Assembly: GCA_947628185.1 (NCBI GenBank) | Contig: CANQYW010000006.1 | Location: forward strand, 1-64,000 | DNA length: 64,000 nt | Reading direction: 5' to 3' | DNA from: an uncultured Oscillospiraceae bacterium | GTDB taxonomy: Bacteria; Bacillota; Clostridia; Oscillospirales; Oscillospiraceae | Part shown: one piece after another, positions 35,309 through 43,051 of the stretch | Layout of the letters: each line of letters starts with the position of its first letter | Position numbering within the stretch: the stretch's first letter is position 1 | Translations under genes and position numbers: made by a program | The notes under the pieces: model-generated | The model's database searches: none | What the model saw: only the letters and a program-made list of their open reading frames with translations | What the model was told of the DNA's origin: nothing

Positions 35309-35617
35309 ATGGTCGGGAAGTATAAAGTTATCACCCTTTGCGGCAGCACCCGTTTCAAGGATGCCTTTATGGAGGCGCAGAAACGCATGACGCTGGAGGG
35401 CAACATCGTGATCAGCGTGGGACTCTTCGGTCACTCCGGCGATGATGAGGTCTGGGCCGAGGGCGCCAAGGAAATGCTGGATGATATGCATAAGCGGAAG
35501 ATCGACATGGCGGACGAGATCTTCGTGATCAACGTTGGCGGTTATATTGGGTCCAGCACCCGGTCCGAAATTGAGTACGCGACAGTCACTGGAAAGACCG
35601 TGAGATATCTGGAGTAA
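35309..35617 (+). CDS. nucleoside 2-deoxyribosyltransferase-like protein
   Basis: A 102-residue protein with the Rossmann-like start VITLCGSTRF and the end DEIFVINVGGYIGSSTRSEIEYA, which match the nucleoside deoxyribosyltransferase superfamily. It is shorter than catalytic members. Such small forms are common and uncharacterised, and may hydrolyse or bind nucleotides. The last 82 bp of the gene are duplicated about 0.9 kb downstream, marking the edge of an accessory island. Confidence 0.75.
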   Translation: MVGKYKVITLCGSTRFKDAFMEAQKRMTLEGNIVISVGLFGHSGDDEVWAEGAKEMLDDMHKRKIDMADEIFVINVGGYIGSSTRSEIEYATVTGKTVRYLE

Positions 35618-35619
35618 AC
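35538..35619 (+). repeat. 82-bp direct repeat, copy 1 (inside the deoxyribosyltransferase gene)
   Basis: This segment, the 3' end of the gene at 35309-35617, recurs nearly identically at 36447-36528 with only a few base differences. The two copies bracket an 827-bp accessory segment. Confidence 0.9.
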
Positions 35620-35694
35620 AGGGATAACGAGTGATGGCAACTAATTCGTTGCTGATATTATTACAAATAGGTATTCAAGTTATGCTCCAAAGGG

Positions 35695-35913
35695 TTGAAC
35701 GACGTTAAGGCGGCAGAAAAAGTGAACATTGGGAGTCAAAAAGCGAACATTGAAAGAGAAAAAGCGAACATTGAAAGCTCGTTTACGGCTAAAACGGCCT
35801 CGCTGCTCAAAGAGATGGCTGAGAAAGGTTTTGTCGAACAGGTAGCCGGACTCGGGAAAGGGAAATACAGATTCATATCGCATATGAGACATTATGGAGG
35901 TGGATTATGTTGA
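35695..35913 (+). pseudogene. C-terminal remnant of an AlbA_2/divergent-AAA DNA-binding protein
   Basis: A 72-codon frame that can start at TTG. It carries QKANIEREKANIES repeats followed by a winged-helix-like end, GFVEQVAGLGKGKYRF. In Clostridia this repeat plus GKGKY ending is the C-terminus of large AlbA_2-domain transcriptional regulators (COG2865). The catalytic and ATP-binding parts are missing here, so it is read as a truncated remnant rather than a real small gene. Confidence 0.55.
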
Positions 35914-36425
35914 ATACGGAAAATCCTGCTGTCAATGCGGCACTGAGGAGGATGAAACTCAAGCATCGTGTATGTCATTATTTGTTTTATGGGGATGAAT
36001 GCGGAGATATAAAGTGCAAACCAGTGGCTCAATTTCCCGGGATCACCAATCTTTTAGAGTTATTTGCGGTATTAGAGCAGTGCTGGGCGAAAGAGACCGC
36101 TTATCCATCCTGCCAGAAAGACTGGGTGCCCGACGACCCCTCCTACGGCCAGTGCGCCATCACTGCCACGCTCGTCTATGATATGTTTGGCGGCACCATA
36201 CATAAAATCAAAGTGGACGGCGGCGGTACGCATTATTTCAATAAGCTGAATGGAAAATATGTTGACCTCACGCGGGAGCAGTTTGACCTTTATAATATCC
36301 CGGTGACCTACGTCCCAAATCAGGAGGTCGCAAGGGAGTATTGCGGAAAAAACAAGAACACCTTGGAACGCTACCGTCAGCTCCAAAGGAATATCATTAG
36401 ATATTTGCATAGTGAACTTGGATAA
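35907..36425 (+). CDS. YunG-like conserved protein
   Basis: A 172-residue protein with conserved PSYGQCAITATLV (possible cysteine nucleophile), GGGTHYFN and YVDLTREQFDL blocks. These resemble the Bacillus YunG family, which may adopt a papain/transglutaminase-like fold. The biochemical role is unknown. A ribosome binding site, GGAGG, lies upstream. A second, truncated copy of its first 25 codons lies at 38762-38851. The gene is within the AT-rich accessory island. Confidence 0.7.
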   Translation: MLNTENPAVNAALRRMKLKHRVCHYLFYGDECGDIKCKPVAQFPGITNLLELFAVLEQCWAKETAYPSCQKDWVPDDPSYGQCAITATLVYDMFGGTIHKIKVDGGGTHYFNKLNGKYVDLTREQFDLYNIPVTYVPNQEVAREYCGKNKNTLERYRQLQRNIIRYLHSELG

Positions 36426-36446
36426 AACTACAGATTTAGTGTATTA

Positions 36447-36528
36447 GCGGTTATATTGGGTCCAGCACCCGGTCCGAAATTGAGTACGCTACAGTCACAG
36501 GGAAGACCGCGAGATATCTGGAGTAAAC
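36447..36528 (+). repeat. 82-bp direct repeat, copy 2
   Basis: Degenerate copy of 35538-35619, the 3' end of the deoxyribosyltransferase-like gene, without its 5' part. It is directly followed by a foreign Nudix gene fragment, so a rearrangement joined them. Confidence 0.9.
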
Positions 36529-36690
36529 GTCGAGGGCATGGTTGAGACTGTGATGGAGGGTGAGACTTCGGCGTTCAGATGGGTCACCAAGGATGAGCTG
36601 CTTTCTATGAAGAAAGGTGGACTGTTAACAGAACGTATGCAGAGATTTGTAAATGATATGAAATATTTTATGATAGGAGGAAAAAAGTGA
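36529..36690 (+). pseudogene. C-terminal fragment of a Nudix hydrolase
   Basis: A 53-codon open stretch without a start codon encodes SAFRWVTKDELLSMK and LLTERMQRFVNDM, the usual tail of clostridial Nudix hydrolases. The Nudix box itself is missing. Its upstream boundary is the junction with the 82-bp repeat copy, and its stop codon overlaps the GTG start of darT. Confidence 0.65.
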
Positions 36691-37294
36691 GACCATCAGA
36701 AAGATTTACTGAGCTTACTTGCCGGACAGGTCTCTATAATATTCAGGCAATCGATAATATTCCATCTGTTATGCAAAGAGGTTTGTTATCTAACGAAAGG
36801 GCAAGTAAAATTAATCATGTATCTATTGCAATGAATGAGATTCAAATTCGGAGAGACCAGGTAAGAATTCCAAATGGTTTGAAATTACACCAGTACGCTA
36901 ATTTGTATTTTGATTCATGGAATCCAATGTTGTCAAAAAAACGAAACCAAAATGAAGAAATCTGTATATTGAAATTTGATAGAACTGTTTTAGATTTGGA
37001 GGGAGTTGTTCTATCGGATAGAAATGCCTCTAGTGCTTATGCGGCCTTTTATGGAGCGAAAGCTGGATTGGAGAAAATAGATTTTGATTTAGTTTATGCC
37101 AGATATTGGACGGACGGTGATTATTACGAACAGTGCAGAAAAAATCTATCAAATGTGCAGAAGTTTTGGTACCATATTTTATATCATTCGATTATGTTGT
37201 GTGTGCAGCAGTTGTAAATGAAGATTCGAAAAGTAGATTGAGAGCAACAGGGTTTAATAGAGATGTATTCATTATGCCAAGAGTGTTTTTTTAG
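36687..37294 (+). pseudogene. darT: DarT-type DNA ADP-ribosyltransferase toxin, frameshifted
   Basis: DarT attaches ADP-ribose from NAD+ to thymidine in single-stranded DNA. The GTG-started frame shows the DarT elements LYNIQAIDNIPSVMQRGLLS and YANLYFDSWNPML. It leaves the DarT frame at six A residues (37139-37144) and stops at 37217 after 176 codons. The -1 frame then reads KCAEVLVPYFISFDYVVCAAV and ends at 37294. That part carries the expected catalytic glutamate, near position 159 of a joined 202-residue protein, the normal DarT size. Either the toxin is dead, or A AAA AAT (37139-37145) allows -1 slippage. darG lies directly downstream. Confidence 0.85.
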
Positions 37295-37314
37295 GAGATG
37301 ATAGCACGAAAGTA

Positions 37315-38400
37315 ATGATAGGGAATATTTTCAAGAGCAGATGCTTAACTCTCGTTAATACTGTGAATTGTGTAGGTGTTATGGGAAAGGGAATTGCTCT
37401 TGAGTTCAAAAGAAGGTATCCAGAGATGTTCTTAGACTATGTGAAAAAATGCAATTCTGGTCAAGTTAAAACTGGAATACCTTATGTTTTTGACAATGGT
37501 GATGGTACGAAAATTCTAATTTTTCCAACAAAAGATCATTGGAGATCACCTTCCAGATTGTCTTTTATTATAGAAGGTTTAGATTGGTTTGTTAAGAACT
37601 ACAATAAGTATGGAATTACAAGTATAGCGTTCCCACCGCTGGGATGCGGAAATGGAGGACTAACATGGGAAACAGTAGGTCCAATTATGTATCAGAAATT
37701 ACGTTGCCTACCAATAGAAATTGAAATTTATGCACCGTTTGGCGTGAGCACAAATGAAATTACTGGTGATTTTTTGTCAAAAACAGTTATCCGGAGTGAT
37801 GCTTTTGGAAAAAACAATTTAACAATTAATCCCAAATGGTATTTGATTTTGGAGGCTGTGCGAGAACTTAATGAAAGAACCTATTCTTTGAAAGTTGGCA
37901 GGACAATCTACCAAAAGATATGCTATGTGATAACAAGAAATGGAGTGAATACGGGATTTGTTTTTACAAAAGGGAATTATGGACCATATTCTACTGGTGT
38001 TAAAGATTCAATTACAGCATTAGCAAATGCAAATTTGATTATAGAGCAAACTTTGGGGAAAATGGTTTCGCTGAGTGTATCAGATAATGTGGTTATACAC
38101 AAAGAAAAGTTTAGCCAAGAAGAGTGGATTGCTATGAAAAAAACAGTAGATTTGTTCGGAAGAGTTAAAAGCACTGATCAAGCAGGAGTGATATCAACAG
38201 TTTTATATGCTTATGATGAGTTAAAGAAAAGAAAACAAGAAATTAGTGATAATGATGTATATGATTTTGTTATGACCTGGAAACCCTATTGGAAACGAGA
38301 AAAAAATTATGAGGTATGCGATACAATTCACAACCTTGCAATGCTTTCACTTATTTCGGTATCCCACAGTGATTTGTTGTTAGATACTATGGAAGTCTGA
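37315..38400 (+). CDS. darG: DarG macrodomain antitoxin (DNA ADP-ribose glycohydrolase)
   Basis: A 361-residue antitoxin. The N-terminal macrodomain (about 1-150) has LVNTVNCVGVMGKGIALEFK, which binds ADP-ribose. The expected catalytic lysine is K73 in PTKDHWRSP, and FPPLGCGNGGL follows. The C-terminal half (about 160-361) is the helical region that in longer DarG proteins neutralises DarT directly. The N-terminus is a few residues shorter than usual, and the GGAG site lies 17 bases before the ATG. A start at 37298 would be out of frame, so a small indel here is possible. AT-rich compared with host genes. Confidence 0.9.
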   Translation: MIGNIFKSRCLTLVNTVNCVGVMGKGIALEFKRRYPEMFLDYVKKCNSGQVKTGIPYVFDNGDGTKILIFPTKDHWRSPSRLSFIIEGLDWFVKNYNKYGITSIAFPPLGCGNGGLTWETVGPIMYQKLRCLPIEIEIYAPFGVSTNEITGDFLSKTVIRSDAFGKNNLTINPKWYLILEAVRELNERTYSLKVGRTIYQKICYVITRNGVNTGFVFTKGNYGPYSTGVKDSITALANANLIIEQTLGKMVSLSVSDNVVIHKEKFSQEEWIAMKKTVDLFGRVKSTDQAGVISTVLYAYDELKKRKQEISDNDVYDFVMTWKPYWKREKNYEVCDTIHNLAMLSLISVSHSDLLLDTMEV

Positions 38401-38605
38401 AGGGAGTAAATGGAAGTGTGAAGAGGGTAAATATCTTACCAACCACAGCGAACAGACTTAGGAACGCTGTCAACGCATTATCTTGCAGATTCCCATAGCT
38501 GGAGGTGTGGAAGAGAATTTAGTACACCGTTCACAATGTAAAAAGGCTCAGGCCATGAGTAGAGTCTATATCTAGTTAGAGAAATTGTCAGGAGTGAGAT
38601 AATTA

Positions 38606-38758
38606 ATGTGCGATGAGACTTGTACATTCGGCTGTAATTGTTACCACGAACGTTGCATCAAAACGAATGTATCAAGCCATGTGAATACGATGGTTTCATT
38701 GCCCTTATATTTAAATATCGAACACTCAACGGATAAATTTTTAGATAATCCGAGGTGA
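38606..38758 (+). CDS. small cysteine-rich frame, doubtful gene
   Basis: A 50-codon frame starts MCDETCTFGCNCYHERC, with five cysteines in its first 17 residues. GGAG lies upstream at 38591-38594, somewhat far from the ATG. It sits among gene remnants in the AT-rich island, just before the truncated YunG-like copy. It may be a small metal-binding protein or a fragment. No family was recognised. Nothing else recognisable occurs in the preceding stretch 38401-38605. Confidence 0.3.
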   Translation: MCDETCTFGCNCYHERCIKTNVSSHVNTMVSLPLYLNIEHSTDKFLDNPR

Positions 38759-38761
38759 GTC

Positions 38762-38851
38762 ATGTCGAATACGGAAAACCCTGCTGTCAATGTGGCACTG
38801 AGGAAAATGGAGCTCAAACATCGTGCGTGTCATTATTTTTTTGGCGCATGA
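38762..38851 (+). pseudogene. truncated second copy of the YunG-like gene
   Basis: Its first 25 codons (MSNTENPAVNVALRKMELKH and on) match the start of the gene at 35907, including a similar upstream AGGTG. The frame then meets a stop at 38849-38851. Only the N-terminal part is left, showing that this island has undergone duplication and loss. Confidence 0.85.
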
Positions 38852-38993
38852 ACACAAGTACAGACAAAAGTGTGATGCCATATAGAAAAGAATTGTGCAT
38901 GGAAGATTCACGTTTCCTGACCCCCAGAATATAACTTTGGAGGACAGAAATGGAGAACAATTTCAGGAAGACCATCTGGAGAAGGAGAATAAG

Positions 38994-39500
38994 ATGGAAG
39001 TATATGAAAAGTCCGCCCCCTTCGAGTGGAGCGGGGGAGAAAAGCTCATGCCGCTCACTGAAGAAACAGCCGCGGAAATAGGCGGCTGGAGGTATGAAAG
39101 TCCGTATGACGCCTATAGTTTCAGGGGAGACGCTGACGGCTGGCTTATGGATAGGTCCACATGGGGAACAGAACAGTTCTGCCTGGTGGATGGCGGCCTG
39201 GTGATTGGTCAGGTGGCCTGTCAGACAGATGGCGATGATCTGTGGGTCGGCTGGTCAATGGCTCCGCAACTGTGCGGAAAAGGCGGTGGGACCGCGTTTG
39301 TAAAGAAGTGCGTCGCGGAATTGCGCCGCGTGACGGGGCATAAAGGCCGCATGATGCTGCGGGTGGCAGCTTGGAATCAAAGAGCTATTCGCGCTTATCA
39401 AAATGCGGGTTTTACATACGTGGAAACGATTCAAGATGAGATCGCCTATTCCGATCATATGGAGGATTTTTGGGTGATGGAGCTGAACGCCAATTCATAA
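38994..39500 (+). CDS. GNAT family N-acetyltransferase
   Basis: A 168-residue acetyltransferase. The acetyl-CoA pyrophosphate loop is in QLCGKGGGTAFVKK and the closing element is NQRAIRAYQNAGF. The substrate is unknown; members with the MPLTEETAAEIGGWRYE start are common in Clostridia. The start at 38994 follows AAGGAG; a longer frame from 38895 lacks family similarity in its extension. GC content rises again here, so the gene marks the end of the AT-rich island. Confidence 0.85.
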   Translation: MEVYEKSAPFEWSGGEKLMPLTEETAAEIGGWRYESPYDAYSFRGDADGWLMDRSTWGTEQFCLVDGGLVIGQVACQTDGDDLWVGWSMAPQLCGKGGGTAFVKKCVAELRRVTGHKGRMMLRVAAWNQRAIRAYQNAGFTYVETIQDEIAYSDHMEDFWVMELNANS

Positions 39501-39504
39501 TTTT

Positions 39505-39528
39505 AAGGGAGGCCGGTGAGCCTCCCTT
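39505..39528. terminator. bidirectional terminator between GNAT and yfcE genes
   Basis: Perfect 9-bp stem AAGGGAGGC (39505-39513) with GCCTCCCTT (39520-39528), six-base loop, TTTT on the left side and GTTTG on the right. It serves both converging genes. Confidence 0.85.
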
Positions 39529-39538
39529 GTTTGATAGT

Positions 39539-40081
39539 TTATGCGTCATATACCATGAACTCCGCGCCGGAGAGCGTCCTCCAGGAGAAATGCGTCCCCT
39601 CCAGCGTCATGTACCCGCACTCGGAGCCCGCCTTGGGTATGGAGACGGAACCGGGGTTCATGTAGACGATGCCGCCGCAGTCCCGGCACACCGGGACGTG
39701 GGTGTGGCCGTGGAGGAGTATGTCGCCCTCCCTGATGGGCGGAAGACTCTCCGTGTTGAACTCGTGCCCGTGGGTGAGGAAAACGAGCCGTTCACCCAGA
39801 GACATGAGGGCGTAATCCGCCATTATGGGGAACTCCAGCAGCACCTGATCGACCTCCGCGTCGCAGTTCCCGCGCACGCACATTATATCCCGCTTTAGCC
39901 CGTTTAGCATCGCGGCCACCTTCTTGGGGGCGTAATCCCGGGGAAGGTCGTTGCGCGGCCCGTGATAGAGTATGTCCCCCAAAAGAACGAGCCTTTCCGC
40001 CCGCTCCCTCCTATACGCCTCAATGAGCCTCTCGCACCAGTATGCCGAGCCGTGTATGTCCGACGCTATGAGCCACTTCAT
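39539..40081 (-). CDS. yfcE: YfcE-type metallophosphodiesterase
   Basis: A 180-residue calcineurin-like phosphoesterase. All metal motifs are present: SDIHGS, LLGDILYHG, RGNCD, LTHGHEF and LLHGHTHVP. The family hydrolyses phosphodiesters in vitro with Mn2+ as a common cofactor; the natural substrate is unknown. The start is followed closely by the SDIHG motif, as usual. Transcribed alone. Confidence 0.93.
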   Translation of the reverse strand: MKWLIASDIHGSAYWCERLIEAYRRERAERLVLLGDILYHGPRNDLPRDYAPKKVAAMLNGLKRDIMCVRGNCDAEVDQVLLEFPIMADYALMSLGERLVFLTHGHEFNTESLPPIREGDILLHGHTHVPVCRDCGGIVYMNPGSVSIPKAGSECGYMTLEGTHFSWRTLSGAEFMVYDA

Positions 40082-40185
40082 GTTGATGACCTCCGAGGTT
40101 AAGTTGGTTTTTGTGACATTTTACTACCCGGGCGGCGCAAAGTCAACGCCCGGTGTACTCTTTTTGCTAAAACAGCCTTTGCGGA

Positions 40186-40214
40186 TTGACGGATGTTCGC
40201 GGATTCGCTATAAT
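40186..40214 (+). promoter_or_regulatory. promoter of the type IIL restriction-modification gene
   Basis: TTGACG (40186-40191), a 17-bp spacer and TATAAT (40209-40214). The start codon lies 50 bp downstream. Confidence 0.75.
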
Positions 40215-40263
40215 TTGATTGGGGGTAAGCGAATATAAAGATACTACGATACGGGGTGACAGT

Positions 40264-43044
40264 ATGACAGATAACGAGCAGAAACAGGCGGCCAGAAAGT
40301 TTGCGGCGTTCTGGAAGGATAAGGGTTATGAGAAGGGGCAGAGCCAGCTCTTCTGGATCTCGCTCCTGCGGGACGTCTTCGGCGTGGAGCACCCGGAGGA
40401 ATTTATCGTCTTTGAGGAACAAGTGCATTTAGACCACACCAGTTTCATTGACGGGACGATACCGGCCACAAGAGTTTTGATCGAGCAAAAGGGGCTGGGC
40501 AAGGATCTTAACAAGCCCATCCGGCAGTCGGACGGCTCCCTGCTCAACCCGTTCCAGCAGGCTAAGCGGTACATCACCGAACTGCCGCTCTCCCAGCACC
40601 CCCGCTGGGTGGTGACCTGCAATTTCGCTGAGTTTTACGTCTACGACATGGAGCGTCCGGGCGGCGAGCCGGAGAAGATACTGCTGGCCGACCTGGAAAA
40701 AGAGTATTACCGGCTCCAATTCCTCGTCGATACCGGCAGCGACCACCTAAAGCGGGAGATGGAGGTCTCCATAGCCGCCGGCGAGATCGTGGGACTTCTG
40801 TACGACGCATTTCTCAAGCAGTACAAGGACCCCACCAGCGAGAGCACGCTCCGCAGTCTCAATATTCTCTGCGTCCGGCTGGTATTTTGCCTTTACGCCG
40901 AGGACGCGGGGATCTTCGGCAAGCACGGTATGTTCCATGACTACATGGCGGGATTCCCCGCCAGGCAGATGCGCCGGGCGCTCACGGACCTATTCAAGAT
41001 CCTTGACACAAAGCCCGAGGACCGTGACCCGTATCTAAAGGAAGATTCCCCGGAGTTGGCCACGTTTCCCTATGTCAACGGCGGACTATTCCAAAATGAG
41101 GATATCGAGATACCGCCTTTCACCGACGAGATCCGCGATCTCCTGCTCACAAAGGCCAGCGGGGATTTTGACTGGTCTGAGATCAGCCCCACGATCTTCG
41201 GCGCGGTCTTTGAGAGTACACTGAACCCGGAGACCCGGCGCTCCGGCGGTATGCACTATACTTCTATTGAGAACATCCACAAGGTCATCGACCCGCTGTT
41301 CCTTGACGGACTTAAACGGGAGTTCGAGGAGATAAAGGCTATACCTATCCAGACTACCCGCCAGCAGGAACTGGAGAGATTTCAGAAGAAACTGGGGACG
41401 CTGGCGTTTTTGGACCCCGCTTGCGGGAGCGGTAACTTCCTGACGGAGACATACCTGAGCCTTAGGCGTCTGGAGAATGACGTCCTGCGGCTCCTATCCG
41501 ACGGGCAGATCGTGTTCGGCGCTCTGGTGCGCAGCCCGATAAAGGTCTCCATAAGCCAATTTTACGGCATCGAGATAAACGATTTTGCCGTGACGGTTGC
41601 CAAGACAGCCCTCTGGATCGCGGAGAGCCAGATGTTGAAGGAAACGGAAGATATTATTCTGATGAATCTGGACTTCCTGCCGCTGAAAACCAATGCGTAC
41701 ATCGTTGAGGGCAACGCCCTGCGGATAGATTGGGAGAGCGTGGTGCCGAAACAGGAATTGAACTACATCATGGGTAACCCGCCGTTTGTAGGACATCAGT
41801 GGAGGACTAAAGAACAAGCAGAGGATTTAGGGATGGTATGCGCTGATATACCCAAAAGCGGAAAACTAGATTATGTTTGTGGGTGGTATGTCAAGGCGGT
41901 TGAATATATGCAAGGGACAGCAATTCACACAGCGTTTGTCTCTACAAATTCCATTTGCCAAGGCGAATCCGTAGGAATCCTGTGGAGGCCGCTCTTGACT
42001 AAGGGGATAAATATTGAATTTGCTTATAGACCATTTGTGTGGTCAAGTGAGGCTAAGGACCAAGCGGCAGTTCATTGTGTAATCGTGGGATTTATATGTG
42101 GAATTTCCCATAAACAAAAACTTTTATTTGAGGCATCGCGGCCTACATACGTGGAACATATCAACGGTTATCTTATTGATGCACCCGATATATTCATTCA
42201 ATCCAGAGGAAAACCATTGATAGCTAGACTTCCCGAAATGAGTAAGGGAAGTCAACCAACTGATGGAGGATATTTATTATTATCAGAAACAGAGCGGGAA
42301 GAACTGATTACTGCTTATCCTTCTTCAACTTCCTTTATTAAGCGCTTTGTGGGGTCACGAGATCTAATCAACAATGAAATTCGTTACTGCTTATGGCTTA
42401 AGGGAGTGTCTCCTTCTCAATACCGCCATATTCCACCAATCATGGAACGCCTGAAAAGGGTTGCCGAGTCAAGGGCCAAAAGCCCGACAACGTCTGTCAG
42501 GCAAGATGCTGAAAAACCAATGCTTTTTACCCAGATCAGGCAGCCAGAGACAAACTATTTAGCTGTCCCTGAGGTGTCCTCTCAGAATAGACGTTATATT
42601 CCAATCAGTTATCTCTCACCAGACTATATTGGGAGTAACAAATTGTATCTCGTCCCCAATGCAAGCCTATATATGTTTGGTGTGCTCATTTCAAATGTTC
42701 ATATGGCATGGATGCGAGTTGTGTGTGGTAGGCTGAAGAGCGATTACAGTTATTCTCCGGCTGTTTACAACAACTTTCCCTGGCCCACGCCCACCGACGA
42801 GCAGAGGGCGAAGATCGAGCAGACCGCCCAGGCGATCCTCGACGCCCGCGCACTCTATCCCGACTGTAGTCTCGCGGACCTCTACGACGAGCTGACAATG
42901 CCGCCGGAGCTGCGGAAGGCCCATCAGGAGAACGACCGGGCCGTCATGCAGGCGTATGGGTTCTCGGTGAAAGAAATGACCGAGAGCAAGTGCGTGGCGG
43001 AGCTCATGAAGATGTACCAGAAACTTGTGGAGGGCGCCAATTAA
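40264..43044 (+). CDS. MmeI-like type IIL restriction-modification enzyme
   Basis: A 926-residue single-chain enzyme. The N-terminal nuclease has D63-x10-E74-x-K76 (in FIDGTIPATRVLIEQK), close to the MmeI D-x9-E-x-K site. A helical spacer follows. The adenine-N6 methyltransferase has motif I DPACGSGNF near residue 385 and motif IV NPPFVG near 506. The target-recognition region follows, then a C-terminal helical end. Such enzymes methylate one strand for protection and cut about 20 bases away. From roughly 41780 to 42770 the DNA is visibly AT-richer than the flanks, as if the recognition module was exchanged. The start at 40264 has GGGGTG before it. Confidence 0.87.
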   Translation: MTDNEQKQAARKFAAFWKDKGYEKGQSQLFWISLLRDVFGVEHPEEFIVFEEQVHLDHTSFIDGTIPATRVLIEQKGLGKDLNKPIRQSDGSLLNPFQQAKRYITELPLSQHPRWVVTCNFAEFYVYDMERPGGEPEKILLADLEKEYYRLQFLVDTGSDHLKREMEVSIAAGEIVGLLYDAFLKQYKDPTSESTLRSLNILCVRLVFCLYAEDAGIFGKHGMFHDYMAGFPARQMRRALTDLFKILDTKPEDRDPYLKEDSPELATFPYVNGGLFQNEDIEIPPFTDEIRDLLLTKASGDFDWSEISPTIFGAVFESTLNPETRRSGGMHYTSIENIHKVIDPLFLDGLKREFEEIKAIPIQTTRQQELERFQKKLGTLAFLDPACGSGNFLTETYLSLRRLENDVLRLLSDGQIVFGALVRSPIKVSISQFYGIEINDFAVTVAKTALWIAESQMLKETEDIILMNLDFLPLKTNAYIVEGNALRIDWESVVPKQELNYIMGNPPFVGHQWRTKEQAEDLGMVCADIPKSGKLDYVCGWYVKAVEYMQGTAIHTAFVSTNSICQGESVGILWRPLLTKGINIEFAYRPFVWSSEAKDQAAVHCVIVGFICGISHKQKLLFEASRPTYVEHINGYLIDAPDIFIQSRGKPLIARLPEMSKGSQPTDGGYLLLSETEREELITAYPSSTSFIKRFVGSRDLINNEIRYCLWLKGVSPSQYRHIPPIMERLKRVAESRAKSPTTSVRQDAEKPMLFTQIRQPETNYLAVPEVSSQNRRYIPISYLSPDYIGSNKLYLVPNASLYMFGVLISNVHMAWMRVVCGRLKSDYSYSPAVYNNFPWPTPTDEQRAKIEQTAQAILDARALYPDCSLADLYDELTMPPELRKAHQENDRAVMQAYGFSVKEMTESKCVAELMKMYQKLVEGAN

Positions 43045-43051
43045 TTCACCC

